From Pelomyxa schiedti (taxonomy: Eukaryota; Evosea; Pelobiontida; Pelomyxidae): 46,076 bases of DNA. The stretch lies in contig JAHLWZ010000776.1 in assembly GCA_020536535.1 (NCBI GenBank), positions 1,209 to 47,284 on the forward strand, in the 5' to 3' direction. The notes below the pieces were generated by a model that did no database searches, was not told where the DNA came from, and was given only the letters and a program-made list of their open reading frames with translations. Positions 1 to 10,899 of this stretch are shown here, in pieces. A program made the position numbers and the translations under genes. The stretch's first letter is position 1. Each line of letters opens with the position of its first letter.

Positions 1-266
1 CTGGTCTTGGAGCAGGTCCTGGAGTGGTCGCAGCTGCGCTTGGGCAGTGTGCCTCCTTTATGCGTTTCCATCTTGGGTTGTTCTTTTGTGTGTGTTCTTG
101 TTTGTTTGTTTGTTTTTTTGTATTTTTCTACCAGCCGGCTTGAAACTGATTTTGTGTTTAGAAGAAAGAGTGATGAATTCAGTTCAGGATGGCAGCAGCT
201 CGGCGGCTCCCAAACCGGTTTGAGTGATTTTTTTTTTTTCCCCAATACTGATATGTCTTCCAGAGT
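1..266. other. Left-edge region upstream of the acylase gene
   Basis: I see no supported gene here. The stretch at about 219-262 looks like an intron: a GT at 219, a long T run, then TTCCAG just before the acylase start codon. A short upstream ATG at about 189 spliced across it runs out of frame to a stop, so it could be a small upstream ORF or 5' UTR. Any gene further left lies outside the window. Confidence 0.4.
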
Positions 267-3200
267 ATGTCGACTTGCTGCTGCTGGATTCTTGGCATTT
301 TCGTCGTTCTTCTCTTTGTAGTTATCGTCGCCCTTGTCGTTGTTGTAGCTCTTTACAATCCTACGACCGTTCTTCCCACTCAACTCCCGGGCCTTTATGA
401 GGTAGGTTCTCGTTCAATCTCTGATTGTTATCTAACAATAAGTTCAGGCTCTCGACATCAAGTACGATGTAAATGGTGTACCACATATCACCGCGCAGAA
501 CGTCCATGACGCGTTCATGGGTGTCGCTCTTGTACATTGCCGAGACAGGCTTTGGCAAATGGATATGAGTAGGAGACTGGGGCTTGGATCCCTTAGTGAG
601 CTACTGGGAAGCACCGCACTACGTGCCGACATGTTCGGAAGCCAATTTATCCTTTTTATTGATTCAAATTCACCAGGAGCATCCACATTCTGGGACTTAA
701 TCGCGCTGTCGAACGAACTGTAGCTGCCTTAGATGACACGACAAGAATGGTAATGCAAGCCTATGTGGATGGCGTTAATGCATACCTTGCCACAAACCCA
801 ACACTCCCCCTGGAGTATACTGTTCTTGGGGTCACGCCAAGACAATGGGAGATTGGAGATCTAATTGCCTGGTTTAAGGTATGCTCCGAGCAATTGTTTC
901 ACGTTTCCACTTGGGAGTTAAGTCCTACACCAGGTTATCGATATGTACATGTCCCATGACCTCCGAAGGACACAAATGTTTTATGATTTCCTCACTGTTT
1001 ATGGCCTTTCTTACGAGAGAATTATGACACTTCTACCACCAGTGGACAGGTCTCTCTTCCTGCGCCATGCTTAAGAGTCACTGTTTCTCTAGATCGGCTG
1101 TACCAACAGCAATCCTTCTCGAAGATATGGCTAATGGGCATGGCCCAGCACTTGGGCGAGTATGCCCTGCTAGTGAAACGGACCCGCCAGCTATGATCGA
1201 TTTCATTAACAGCTTCATTGGTCAAGCTGCTCCCACCGGTGATGAAGAAGATGATGATTCGTCTTCAGGAAAATACTTTTTCTCTGAATTCTTTTTTGGA
1301 GGCGTGAAAGCATCCAATAATTGGGTGGTAAGTGCGCAATTTTACTGTTGTGGGTTAACTTTTGGAAAGGTTAGTGGTGAGTTTACTGGTGCAGGACCAA
1401 TTTTGGCTAACGATCCTCATTTAACTCTCAGTTCACCGTCTGTTTGGTATCAACTGCATTTAACCATTGAAGGTAGGAACATTCAGTTATTTCATGGTTA
1501 ACCTAACCCACTTTCCAAGACGAACAAGAAATTTATGGAGTTACCTTCCCAGGGTACCCATTTGCCCTTCTGGGCAAGACAAATAAGTTCTCATGGGGAG
1601 TCACGAATGCTGGCGTTGATGTACAGGACCTGTAAGTAGACAACGAAAACATTAGCGTTGCCCAATAGTTTTGTCGAGCTGAACGCGATATAGATATCTT
1701 ATTGATCTGGATCCTTCCGACTCGAGTAGGTACATGAAACACGGAGTCAGCTATCCCTTCAAAGTAATTACAGAACAAATTGCAGTGAAGGTACCTCGTT
1801 TTAAGTAATAGAAGGTAGCTAACACGCCAATTCAGGATAGTTCTTCGTATCCTGTCACTGTACGACTTACGCAAGATGACATGCCTATTCTTACCGACAT
1901 GTACATGCCAATTCGCAATGGTCCTCCAATTGCTCTGAAATGGGCTTGTATTGATCCAAGTGTGACCGATACTACCCCAAAGGGACTCTATCATTTGAAT
2001 CTGGATGTTGATGACTGGGCTTCCTTCAAGGATGCAATGAGGTACGGTAATTCTTAGCTGCCTCCACAACACTGACATCTTACTCTCAGCTATTCTATTG
2101 GCCCCGTACTGAACTTTGTATTTGCGTCAAATACTGGCGGTAGGCCCGTGTACATATCAAGTCCATTTTAATTGTGCCCATTATGTAGATATTGGATACC
2201 ACTTGGTAGGCCGTGTTCCTCAAAGGCCACTCGGTTTTACCGGCGGCTGGCCTGTCCCCTACAATGGAAGGTTGGGCTGACAACACCAAGTGTTGCTCTA
2301 AACGCTTTTAGTTACGACTGGAATGGGTTCATTGAGTTTAATGACCTGCCGTGGACTCTGAATCCTCCAAGGGGCTGGATCGCAAATGCTAACAGTATGA
2401 TTACTCCAATCGGATACGAAGCAGAGGGCTGTGTGAGTAAAGACTACTGTTTAATATGCCAGTAACCATCCCTAGCTGATGCCTGGTGGATGGGACGCCC
2501 ACTTCCGACAGCAACGAATGGACGACGTACTTGCAGAACTGGTTGCAAATGCCAACCAGCATCCAGTTTCCGTTTATGACATGCAAACTCTCCAAATGGA
2601 CGCAGTCGCTTACAGATTCAATTCGCTCTATCCGCTATTCGAAACCTTGCACCAGCACCCTGAGTTATTGTCAGACGACTCTCAAGAGTGGGTTCAGCGC
2701 CTGCTCTTCTGGGACAGTGATTCCGGCATAGGATCTCACGAAGCAGCAATCTTCAACTCCTTCCTTCTAGAGCTTTTACGAGTCGATAAGGCCGAAACGG
2801 GGCAGGACCAATGGGGAAATTGGTTCAACGCCTGGATGCACATCGTGAACGTTTTTACTGGAGATGTATGGAAAACGCTTATGAGATTTTCCCTCACCAG
2901 TGTTAGGAATATGACCCTGGCTGTGGTGGCGATTGCCTTGCGTACGCTGCACAAGCATTCAATAACGCATTCATCAGAGTTAATAGCTCAACTGAATGGG
3001 GGTACGCAAATCCTATCCCATACATACAAAGTAGTGGAAAAGGGCTCAAGAGGGAAAAAAAAAAGCAACACCGCACCACAACCCTCCTCCCTAACTAACA
3101 ACACACAGAGTCGACGTTCACAAGGCCTACTTCCTTCATTCTGTAATGTCCAGCGCACCAGATATGGTGAGCTGCATGTTTAACCGAAATGCCGAGGACG

Positions 3201-3469
3201 GCGGCGACTGTGCCACAATTCAGTCAGGATGCCCGGCCGATTCTGCGGACTTCCGCTGTGTGTCCGGACCAGGAATGAGATGCGTGTTTGAGTTCCCTGG
3301 TGGGGACCACTTCGAAAACACAATCAGCTGGATGAACTCTGTTGGAAACAGTGGGAACCCACTCTCGTGGCACTACGACGACCTTCTGGGGCCCTGGTCT
3401 GATGGAGGCTTCACCGACCCCACCACGGCCGCAATAGAAACCGTCTTCCACATTGAACCAGAGTACTAA
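267..3469 (+). CDS. Penicillin-acylase-family Ntn hydrolase, membrane-anchored
   Basis: This is a penicillin/acyl-homoserine-lactone acylase (peptidase S45 fold), which hydrolyses amide bonds of N-acylated small molecules. It begins with a strongly hydrophobic segment (about residues 5-30) that acts as a signal anchor, so the catalytic part should be luminal or extracellular. The alpha chain carries the family signature around HCRDRLWQMD and the AYVDGVNAYL block. The beta chain begins at the predicted autocatalytic cut before Ser in KASNNWVVSG; that N-terminal Ser is the nucleophile. Further conserved blocks are GYPFALLGKTNKFSWG, TDAGG-like NTGDIGYHLVGRVP and the C-terminal DPTT region. About ten GT-AG introns interrupt it (402-447, 633-676 and 879-935, for example), and all give one continuous frame. 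The start at 267 follows a probable 5' UTR intron. Eukaryotic members are uncommon; the true substrate cannot be told from sequence. Confidence 0.9.
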
Positions 3470-3539
3470 GTGCCCCACACCAACACAACCCGCAGGCCCA
3501 AAAACAGTACAAATAGAAACTGAGTTCTTAACTTAAAAA

Positions 3540-3638
3540 TCAAAAAAAAAAAAAAAAAACCCAATTCCCAGAAAAGCCTTTTCGACTTCTCGAGAAAACA
3601 AACACGAACACAAAAAAAAAAAAAAAAAAAAAAAAAAC
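3540..3638 (+). repeat. Two long oligo(A) tracts in the acylase/MTAP intergenic region
   Basis: Two A runs, about 17 nt from 3543 and about 26 nt from 3612, lie between the stop of the acylase gene and the start of the phosphorylase gene on the same strand. They could be nucleosome-excluding promoter DNA for the downstream gene or 3' processing signals. The second tract is followed by CCCCACCCCC. Confidence 0.6.
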
Positions 3639-3677
3639 CCCACCCCCGACCGAAGAACACCCAGCCACCAGGTCGAA

Positions 3678-4805
3678 ATGACTACATCGGCAGCGAACCC
3701 ACCAGTAGTGAGCGAGGCACCAGTGGCACTGATCGGGGTGATAGGGGGCACTGGGTTCTACCAGTTCCCGGGGCTCACGGACGTGCGGACGTACCCGCAG
3801 CTGGCGGACACGCCCTTCGGCGCGGCGTCGTCGGCGCCGCTGGTGGGGACGCTGCGGGGCAAGCGCGTGGCGTTCATCGCGAGGCACGGGACGGGCCACG
3901 ACAGGCTGCCCAGCGAGGTCAACTACGTGGCCAACATGTGGGCGCTCAAGTCGCTCGGCGTCAAGTTCGTGCTCGCCGTGTCCGCCGTTGGGTCGCTGAA
4001 GATCGAGCACAAGCCCATGGACGTCGTGCTGCCCCTGCAGTTTATTGACAAGACCTTCAAGAGGAGGTACGTTGCTGTTGGGTTACTTTCGCTTATGGGT
4101 GCGGTCGTTTCTTGTAATTTTTTCCTTTTTTTTTTTTTGTTTTTCCACTATTTTTTTTTCCCGTAGTAATAACCAACAAAAGGAACACGATCTTTGGTGA
4201 TGGGATTGTGGGACATGTGGGATTTGCCCATCCAATCTCTGAGGAGCTTGCCAAAAGTACAGTTTTTCAATTTCCCCATGTTAGACTTAATACTGGCAGT
4301 TGTACTTGAGGCATCCAAGACAGTGGGCTTGTCTGTCCCAGTGACAGTATGTAATTTCAGTATTTACTATTTATTCCACTCAGTTTTTAAAAACCAACAG
4401 CTCGGGGGCACCTATGTGTGCATTGAAGGACCACTGTTTAGCACAAAAGCAGAATCCGAACTTCATCGATCATGGGGTTGCGCTGTAGTTGGCATGACTG
4501 GAGCAACAGAGGCTAGAATTGCCCGTGAGGCTGAGTTGGCTTATGCTACAATAGCACTCGTCACTGATTATGATTGCTGGCGCGAGGAAGAAGCAGACCA
4601 AGTATCAACAGAAACTGTGGTGAGGTACTTGAGAGCCAATGCAGAAAATGCCCAGAAGATAGTCACTGCAACTGTGGCCATGCTTGACACAAGTATGGAC
4701 ATGAAGGCCCACCATGCCCTTGAATTCTCCATCATGAACAAGGCAACAATCCCCCCAGCAACCAAGGAAAAACTGGATGTGTTCTTGCACAGACACCTGC
4801 TATAA
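3678..4805 (+). CDS. MTAP: S-methyl-5'-thioadenosine phosphorylase, bacterial-type
   Basis: This is a purine nucleoside phosphorylase-family enzyme that cleaves methylthioadenosine with phosphate to adenine and methylthioribose-1-phosphate, in the methionine salvage and polyamine pathway in the cytosol. The N-terminal GVIGGTGF phosphate-binding loop, ARHGTGH, PSEVNY, FIDKT, GGTYVCIEGPLFST and TDYDCW motifs are all present. The VSAVGSL block and GMTGATEARIAREAE resemble prokaryotic MTAP/MTIP sequences more than the vertebrate form (TACGSL). Three GT-AG introns are needed; the first ends after a TAATAACC branch-like motif at about 4185. A tail of about 35 residues follows the usual C-terminus. 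The first exon is clearly GC-richer than the others. Substrate preference (adenosine or inosine derivative) is not settled by the sequence. Confidence 0.92.
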
Positions 4806-4861
4806 ACTTTTGTGCTCCAGAAAAACTTTTTTAAAAAGTCACATTTTTAAACAATTGCTTT

Positions 4862-5958
4862 TCAGTAAGGTACAAGTGTTATAGCATTCCTTGCTGCAAG
4901 TAGCTTTATTCTTTCAGTTACTTGTATTCTCCCAATGTGAAGCCTCTTTAGGCGCACGTGCTTGTTCTTAATTGCCGGGCACACTTCCAAGCCAGCAACA
5001 CTACATTGCTTCAGGAGTTCCTCTATTCCAGAAGCTGTAACTCTTGTGCTGCATATGACCAAATCTCGCAGTGTTGATGACTCACTTGTTGCAATGACTG
5101 AGGCCAAGCTGTCACCCACAGGGCACCCCCACAGGGATATTGACCGCATTGATTTGCACTTGGCTAGAATTGATGCAACGCCACTTTCTGTGACTTCAGT
5201 AAATCCAACATCGAGTGTGACTAAACCGGCACAAGAATTGGCAATCTTTGCGCAGGCAGTATCGCGGATACTGTCTATATCACTAATATCCAAATTCTCC
5301 AAGTGCAAGCGAGACAGCAGTGGCATCGCAGCTTCTGTTATCTGCATTGGAGGGTACAGAAAAAAGAACGGGAATAAATTCTGGAGGTTACTCTTAGGAG
5401 TTGAGAGAAATCACCTGGGTTCCTTTTAGGCGCAAGTTCCTGATGGAGGGGCATAACCTCACCAGGTTGGCGATGCTTTTATTTGTTATCTTTGCCCAGG
5501 AAAGATCCACAATTTGTAAGTCTCTACAATGTGATGCAATGGCCACACAACCATCATCAGTAAGAGCTTTTAACGAGAAAATTGAAATGTAAGGCCCAAA
5601 GTAATCCAACAGTTAAAAGAATCATAGAATATAGAATGGGAATAATAGAAGAGATACTAACTAGCAGGAGGATACAGCAGAGATAAGTTATGGGCCTGGC
5701 CCAAATAAGGCGCAGTGCAGATCAATTTTGCAGTTGCGTCCACGCTGGGAATCTGCAAATCGCGCCAAAGTGCCGGATCACTGGCCAGTCTTTTCCACAG
5801 TTGACAAACACAACGAGTTTTGGCTCGTTCCCTAAGAGTGATTGGACGAAGGGCCCAGAAGCCTCCAGGAGGCACCCATAAGTGTAGTGTGACTACCTTT
5901 GCGACAGCGTGGGAAAAACCAACATCAGGGCCATTTGCACTCGGTTAATGTCTGCCAT
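4862..5958 (-). CDS. F-box/leucine-rich-repeat protein
   Basis: This is the likely substrate-recognition subunit of an SCF (Skp1-cullin-F-box) ubiquitin ligase. The N-terminal F-box is rebuilt across an intron (5832-5896): a hydrophobic VQMALMLVFPTL segment followed by RERAKTRCVCQLWKRLASDPALW. Leucine-rich repeats of the cysteine-containing FBXL type follow (LTDDGCVAIASHCRDLQIVDL, then further units ending near LHIGRIQVT). Four exons are inferred; all junctions are GT-AG. The stop at 4862 lies 56 bp from the stop of the convergent MTAP gene. The start at 5958 is divergent from the RING/TRAF gene, 239 bp away, so the two probably share a promoter region. The target protein is unknown. Confidence 0.85.
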
Positions 5959-6197
5959 TTCGTTTCGTCCCCACCTCCAAACGAGTTTCGGGATCTTCCC
6001 GGAAAAAACCTTCCGTCAAAACAGACAATTTCCACCAGCTCAGGGGTGGATACTTCTCCACATTAACCTAGTCCTCCCTGCGTTGTTCCTGTTGGTGCCT
6101 CTATGATGCCTTCTGAGTCTCACGAATCCCCCAGGATACCCGAGATCTGGAGGAAAGCGAACAAATCCAGCCAAAAGAACAGACAAAGGGGTGTGGC
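5959..6197. promoter_or_regulatory. Divergent promoter region between F-box and RING/TRAF genes
   Basis: This 239-bp interval separates two start codons on opposite strands, so both promoters must lie here. I see no clear TATA box; no other coding potential is convincing. Both neighbours are ubiquitin-ligase-type proteins, which makes co-regulation conceivable but unproven. Confidence 0.4.
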
Positions 6198-7682
6198 ATG
6201 TGGCCGGCAGAGTCGGGTGTCACGAGGCCGAGCAATACGTCGGCGATACAAGCGCCGCCATCTGCTTTCGTGCCGTCGTCGTCGCAGATCCCGCTGGTCT
6301 CTTCTTCTTCGTCATCTTCGTCTATTTCGGGAGCAACCACGGCAGCAGCGCCGCCAACAACGAATCCGTCTCCCACAAGTTCGTTTTCTTCCGGTGCGAC
6401 TGCGACGACGGCGGCGCCCGGCGCCTCGTCCGATTCTGCCAGTGCAAATGCCGTAGCGACGTCGGCGGATTTCGTTGTGAGCCCCGAGGACTCCCTGCCG
6501 GAAACGATGTTTTTATCTCTGCCGACCACGCCCGATTTCATGTGCCCGGTGTGCTTGTGTGTGCCCACTTCGGCGAAGGCCCAGGAGCACGAAGTTTGCG
6601 GGAGACTGTTTTGTGACACTTGCTTGTCTCAATTGGTAACTGGATTCAATATTTGATTTTCAACGGTTTCACCTTTCTGTTCTCTCGGAGTTGAACTGAA
6701 CAAAAGTTTTTCCCATGCAGTGTACTGACAAGCACGACGCTTGCCCATTCTGCACTCAGTCACTACGTAAAAACTGCCGATCAGTGAAAGAGAAGAACCT
6801 ATTTTTATTCCGTCTTCTGGAAGGTTAGGCCATACCACTCAAAAAATCCCATACCATTTCACTCCGTTCTCTATCCACAATATTAAGCTGTTCCAAGGCC
6901 TGAATGTACGGTGTGTGAACCATGCACGAGGTTGCACATATGTCGGCGAATGGAAGCACATGAGAACTCACGTTGAGCGAGATTGCACTTACGTTCCCAA
7001 ACCTTGTCCTGTTATTGGTTGCAAACATGGCATCTCTGGTGACAGTACCGGCGTTAAAAAACACCTCAACGATCATTTACACTCACACATACTTCTTTTA
7101 CAGGTAGTTTTTCTCAGTGACATTCCATACTCACTTTGTTTCAGGATCAAATCACTCAATTAACCGCAACGGTGAAGGTGCTTTTGTCTACTCATTCCCC
7201 CCTTGTCTTTTTTCACTGGTTCGCAAGGATCTCGAAAGTAGGCTTACTGAGATGCCTGACCGCCAACCCTCTGGAAACCAAGTCATTTTATTGTTAAAGA
7301 AGTCATCCCCCACTGCCCAAAGACTCGTTGCCGACTTCAACTGTGTGGGTCAACGTTGGCAGATAAGAATTTTCCCTGAGGGAGACTCATCATCCGATAA
7401 AGGTTTTCCTTTTCCCACTTGAAAAAAAAAAACCGTAGCTTCTCACCAAACACAACAGCCAACTGTGCTGTGTACCTCGAAAATCTTTCCCACACTGTAT
7501 TCGAGCCTTCCGTCAATGTCTCTGTGCAACTCCGCGACATGCAGTTCAAGACAAAGACACTTGTTGGGGGGCCAAAGTACCCCTTCACAGCCACTAATCC
7601 CTGCTGGGGCTGGTCAAACTTCTCCCCAAAGAAGGACTTGCCCGATGACAACATCACTGTACTTGTCCAGTTCAATACTTAG
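6198..7682 (+). CDS. RING / TRAF-type zinc finger / MATH-domain E3 ligase-like protein
   Basis: This is a TRAF-like ubiquitin ligase candidate. It begins with a Ser/Thr/Ala-rich, probably disordered region of about 110 residues. A C3HC4-like RING follows (MCPVCLC...CGRLFCDTC...CPFC), split by an intron beginning at 6636. Next come TRAF-type zinc fingers (ARGCTYVGEWKHMRTHVERDC, then PCPVIGCKHGISG...HLNDH), a short coiled-coil linker (DLESRLTEM), and a C-terminal MATH/TRAF-C domain ending in KKDLPDDNITVLVQF. Five GT-AG introns give one open frame. The order RING, zinc fingers, coiled coil, MATH matches animal and Dictyostelium TRAF proteins. The start at 6198 is the only in-frame ATG before the low-complexity region. 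Confidence 0.88.
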
Positions 7683-7844
7683 TTGGTCTTGAACTGCTGC
7701 TCTTCAAGAGACAAACAAAAACGAAAAAACCTTTTTTTTTTTGGCGCATTTTCGCTTCGGCGCTTTTTTCCATTTATTGTGTTTTAGAACAGTGAACAAA
7801 AAAGAGGCTACACAAAGGCACAACACTCGGGAGTAGTAGTGGAC

Positions 7845-10745
7845 ATGGAGTCAGACAAGGAGCAAGCAACAGAGACAATAAAGGGAGAGAATGAGGGTGA
7901 TAACAGACACGAGACCGGTGATTGCAACACTCAGTTGGGAGGAGAGGTGGCCGTGGATGTGGTAGACGAAAGCCGAGGCGGAAGAGAGCTCGAGGGCGAG
8001 GGCGAGGGAGAGGACGAGGACGAGGACGAGGAGAGCGCCGGAGATACTGATGCTTATGAAGAAGGCAGTAACTGCCCTGAGGAGGAGAGTGAGGTTGCAG
8101 AGAGTGCTGCTGGTAGCGAAATTGGCCAAGAGGGTGGAGCGGAGGAGTTGGAAGCGGCAGGGAACTACAGTGCCCCAGTGCCACAGGCTAATCCGGCCAA
8201 GCAGAAAAGAAACGCGGCGTTCAAGGCGTTTAGGTTCAAAATGAAGCTCCTGGGAGTGTTTATCCTGGTTAATGTAAGTGGAAGGAACTTGACGGAGAGG
8301 GGAGAAAACCCTACATTCTAATGTCTTGTTAAAGGTGGTGTTTGTTCTTATGACACAGATGTTGCAAGCAAAGTACACCGGTTACATATTTCTTGGATGT
8401 GCGGATCCTGCTAACTGTTTGTGTACTTTCCAATAAATCTTGTCTTCTAGATATCATACTTTCAGCTTTACCCAAATTTCTCTTTGGCTCTCTTTTGGCG
8501 AAATGCCAACCGAGGTGGAATACACACAGAACTAGGCGCAAAGAAAAAGGTGCCAAAGAGTGGAAGATAGAGGCAGAGCCAGGTAAAATAGATGCTTTAT
8601 ACTGGTCTAACGTTGGTAGTTTTGTGTCCCCGTTGTAATAATGATGCTGCCGGGCAAGTGAAGTGTCCAACTTGCAGTGAAGAGCTGGACATTATAGGTT
8701 GACATATATTTGCTGGAGCTGGTCTAATCTTATGCAAAAGGGCATCCACCACTTGTCACGGCTTGTGTTACTGTACATCATGAAGATTCAACAGGTCTAG
8801 AGTCGGGAGTGGCATCTTTTGAAGAAGCAGAATTGCCTTTTCCAGCTCAGCTATGCCAACTGGTGTACATCATTGATGGGAGATTTAATGGCAGAGGTAA
8901 TTCCTTTTTGAGGTGCTGGGAGTAACCTCACATGCAGGTGAGTTTGACACAGTGCAATTCGACACAACCCGCTTCCTCTTATGCCGTCTCTTTCATTGCC
9001 CAGAGTCTCTGTGTATAACATCTCCATCTCATTACGACTCTGCTCCATTTGTTCCCTCTTCCCCTGGTGTAAGACATGCAGTACTGCCCACCATGCTAGT
9101 TGATGGAACAGCGGTGTACAGAGGATTCCTTGAAAGGGGTATGCAATCTCTTATTTCTTCAGCTGGGTTCATTCTTGTAGGCATACCTTTTGTTGTTTTA
9201 CTCAAGAGACAAAACAAAGGAAAGAGGCACTCGCACCAACAATTTTTCCAGTATATGGAAGCGTCAATAATTACACAAACACTAAATGCGATAATGGTGC
9301 GCCTGTTGCAAACCTAAAAATTCCTGAAATATGCTCTAGTTTGTTGACAGTGATGTTGTTTTCTCCTGGAAGAACCACAATCAAGGAATGCGACTTATGT
9401 ATGAATTTCTGATGGCAAGACCAAATTTGGGTGGTGCCTGTGGGGAAATTGAAGTGTGGAAATGGACAAAGAATCCTATCACAATAACGCAGTACTTTGA
9501 GTACAAGAGCAACCAGTTTTTAGCAAAAACTTTTGAGAGCTGGTTTGGAATGGTAACTTGACAATACCTTTTATTGAAATCTCACCATGATGTTAAGGTG
9601 ACCTGCCTTCCTGTAAGTCTTTACGGTTTCAAAAGGAATACCAACCATTATTTGACATAGGGTGCCTTTTGTATGGTTCGGCCGTGCGCATTGGAGGATG
9701 TACTCAATAATTACCTTCAAGTAGCTAATAGTGTAAGTGATCCCTCTAATCAGCGATAATTAATAATACTCTGCAAGATTCTTGAGAAGAATCAACTAGG
9801 TTAATTCTCAATTTCAACGTAAAAAAAACCCCCAACAACAACAAAAAAAAAAACCCCACAGACCTAGGTGAAGACCGTACACTCACCACGCTATTGCTGC
9901 AAGCCGGTTGGAACACAGGCTACATACCCGGCGCGAGGGCCCTCACAGAGGTGCCCCAGACTCTAATCACGCTCATCCGGCAGCGCCGCCGCTGGATAAA
10001 CTCCACAATCGTAAACATGGTAAGCTTGTCCCTTCTCCCTATCCCTGTATATCTCCCCCCAATTTCATTTTCCATATCTCCCCAATTCAGTTTTCTCCTA
10101 CTATTTCCCCTAATCCTCCTCCCCCTCTCCCCCAAACTGACTTTTGATCCCCATCCCACAAGTGGCTTTTGCTGCGGCACTCGACGCGGTGGGTCACAGC
10201 GCTGCCGCTGCTAGTGTCGCTCGCGGTGGAGCTGGTGTCGAGCTTCATACTGCCGACGGCGGTGCTGATGCTGTTCTTCCAGATGGGCGCCTCCGTGGGC
10301 CTGCATCCCACAATAGTCGTGGCGGTCGTGGTGGCGTGGGTGGTGGCCCTCGTGACCCTGTCGCTCACGGCGCAGATCGACCGCGTCAAGTACGCCTTCG
10401 AGGCGTCGTCGATCATCGGCGCCGGGCTCATCGTGCTCATGATGGTGTACACTGTGCAGCACTTTGACGCCTTTGTGACCAAGTACTGGGCCGAGCTCGT
10501 CGTGGTCGTTGGGTGGGTGGGTATGTAGTTCCTCGTCTCACGTTTTCCGGCCGGCTAACTAGCTCTCCCACAATTTTTTAGGGATAGTGGTGATTTCGTC
10601 GCTGATACACAGGCAGTTTGTGTCGGTGCTTGGCGTGGTGGCGCCGGTGTGCTGGCTACTGTTGAGTCCCACAATGTACGTGGTGGTGCCGATCTACGCC
10701 ATATGCAACGTGGACGATGTCTCTTGGGGCACAAGAGGCAGCTGA
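7845..10745 (+). CDS. Chitin synthase (GT2) with an N-terminal zinc ribbon
   Basis: This membrane enzyme polymerises UDP-GlcNAc into chitin. After an acidic N-terminus (about 120 residues rich in Glu/Asp/Gly) come hydrophobic segments, then a Cys4 zinc ribbon (CPRCNNDAAGQVKCPTC, about 8621-8671). The catalytic core follows: PPLVTACVTVHHED, the IIDGRFNG block, KRQNKGKRHSH, VDSDVVFSW (DxD-like site, about 9342), EYKSNQFLAKTFESWFG, VTCLPGAFCM, GEDRTL and QRRRW (9981-9995). The C-terminal membrane domain ends in the family motif NVDDVSWGTRG. About eleven GT-AG introns are needed, and all catalytic motifs come into one frame, so it is an intact gene. The start is the first ATG; a leading GTG codon two codons upstream is not needed. 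The last two exons are strikingly GC-rich. Chitin in cysts or coats is the family role. Confidence 0.92.
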
Positions 10746-10899
10746 GAACTCTAGAAGCGAAAAATAACTTTATGTTGCGTCAGTTTCGTTTCCAACTTTC
10801 TTCTTCAGACTCTTCCACCGCAGCACCATCCATCAGAGAAACTCGTGGTTTTCTTTTTTGCACGAAAAAGAGCCGTTAGTCAAAAGAGAAAAACCACGG

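Noticed and set aside
633-676. A 36-nt non-GT intron seemed necessary in the acylase gene between 641 and 676.
   Set aside because: Starting the intron at the GT at 633 gives a canonical intron and the conserved RADM-SIHILGLNRA reading.
3540-3638. Long A tracts as poly(A) tails of an inserted processed retrocopy.
   Set aside because: No target-site duplication or retrocopied gene body precedes them; the upstream gene keeps its introns.
7845-10745. Many in-frame stops and frame changes suggested a chitin synthase pseudogene.
   Set aside because: Removing short GT-AG introns restores one frame containing every catalytic motif in order, through to the terminal WGTRG.
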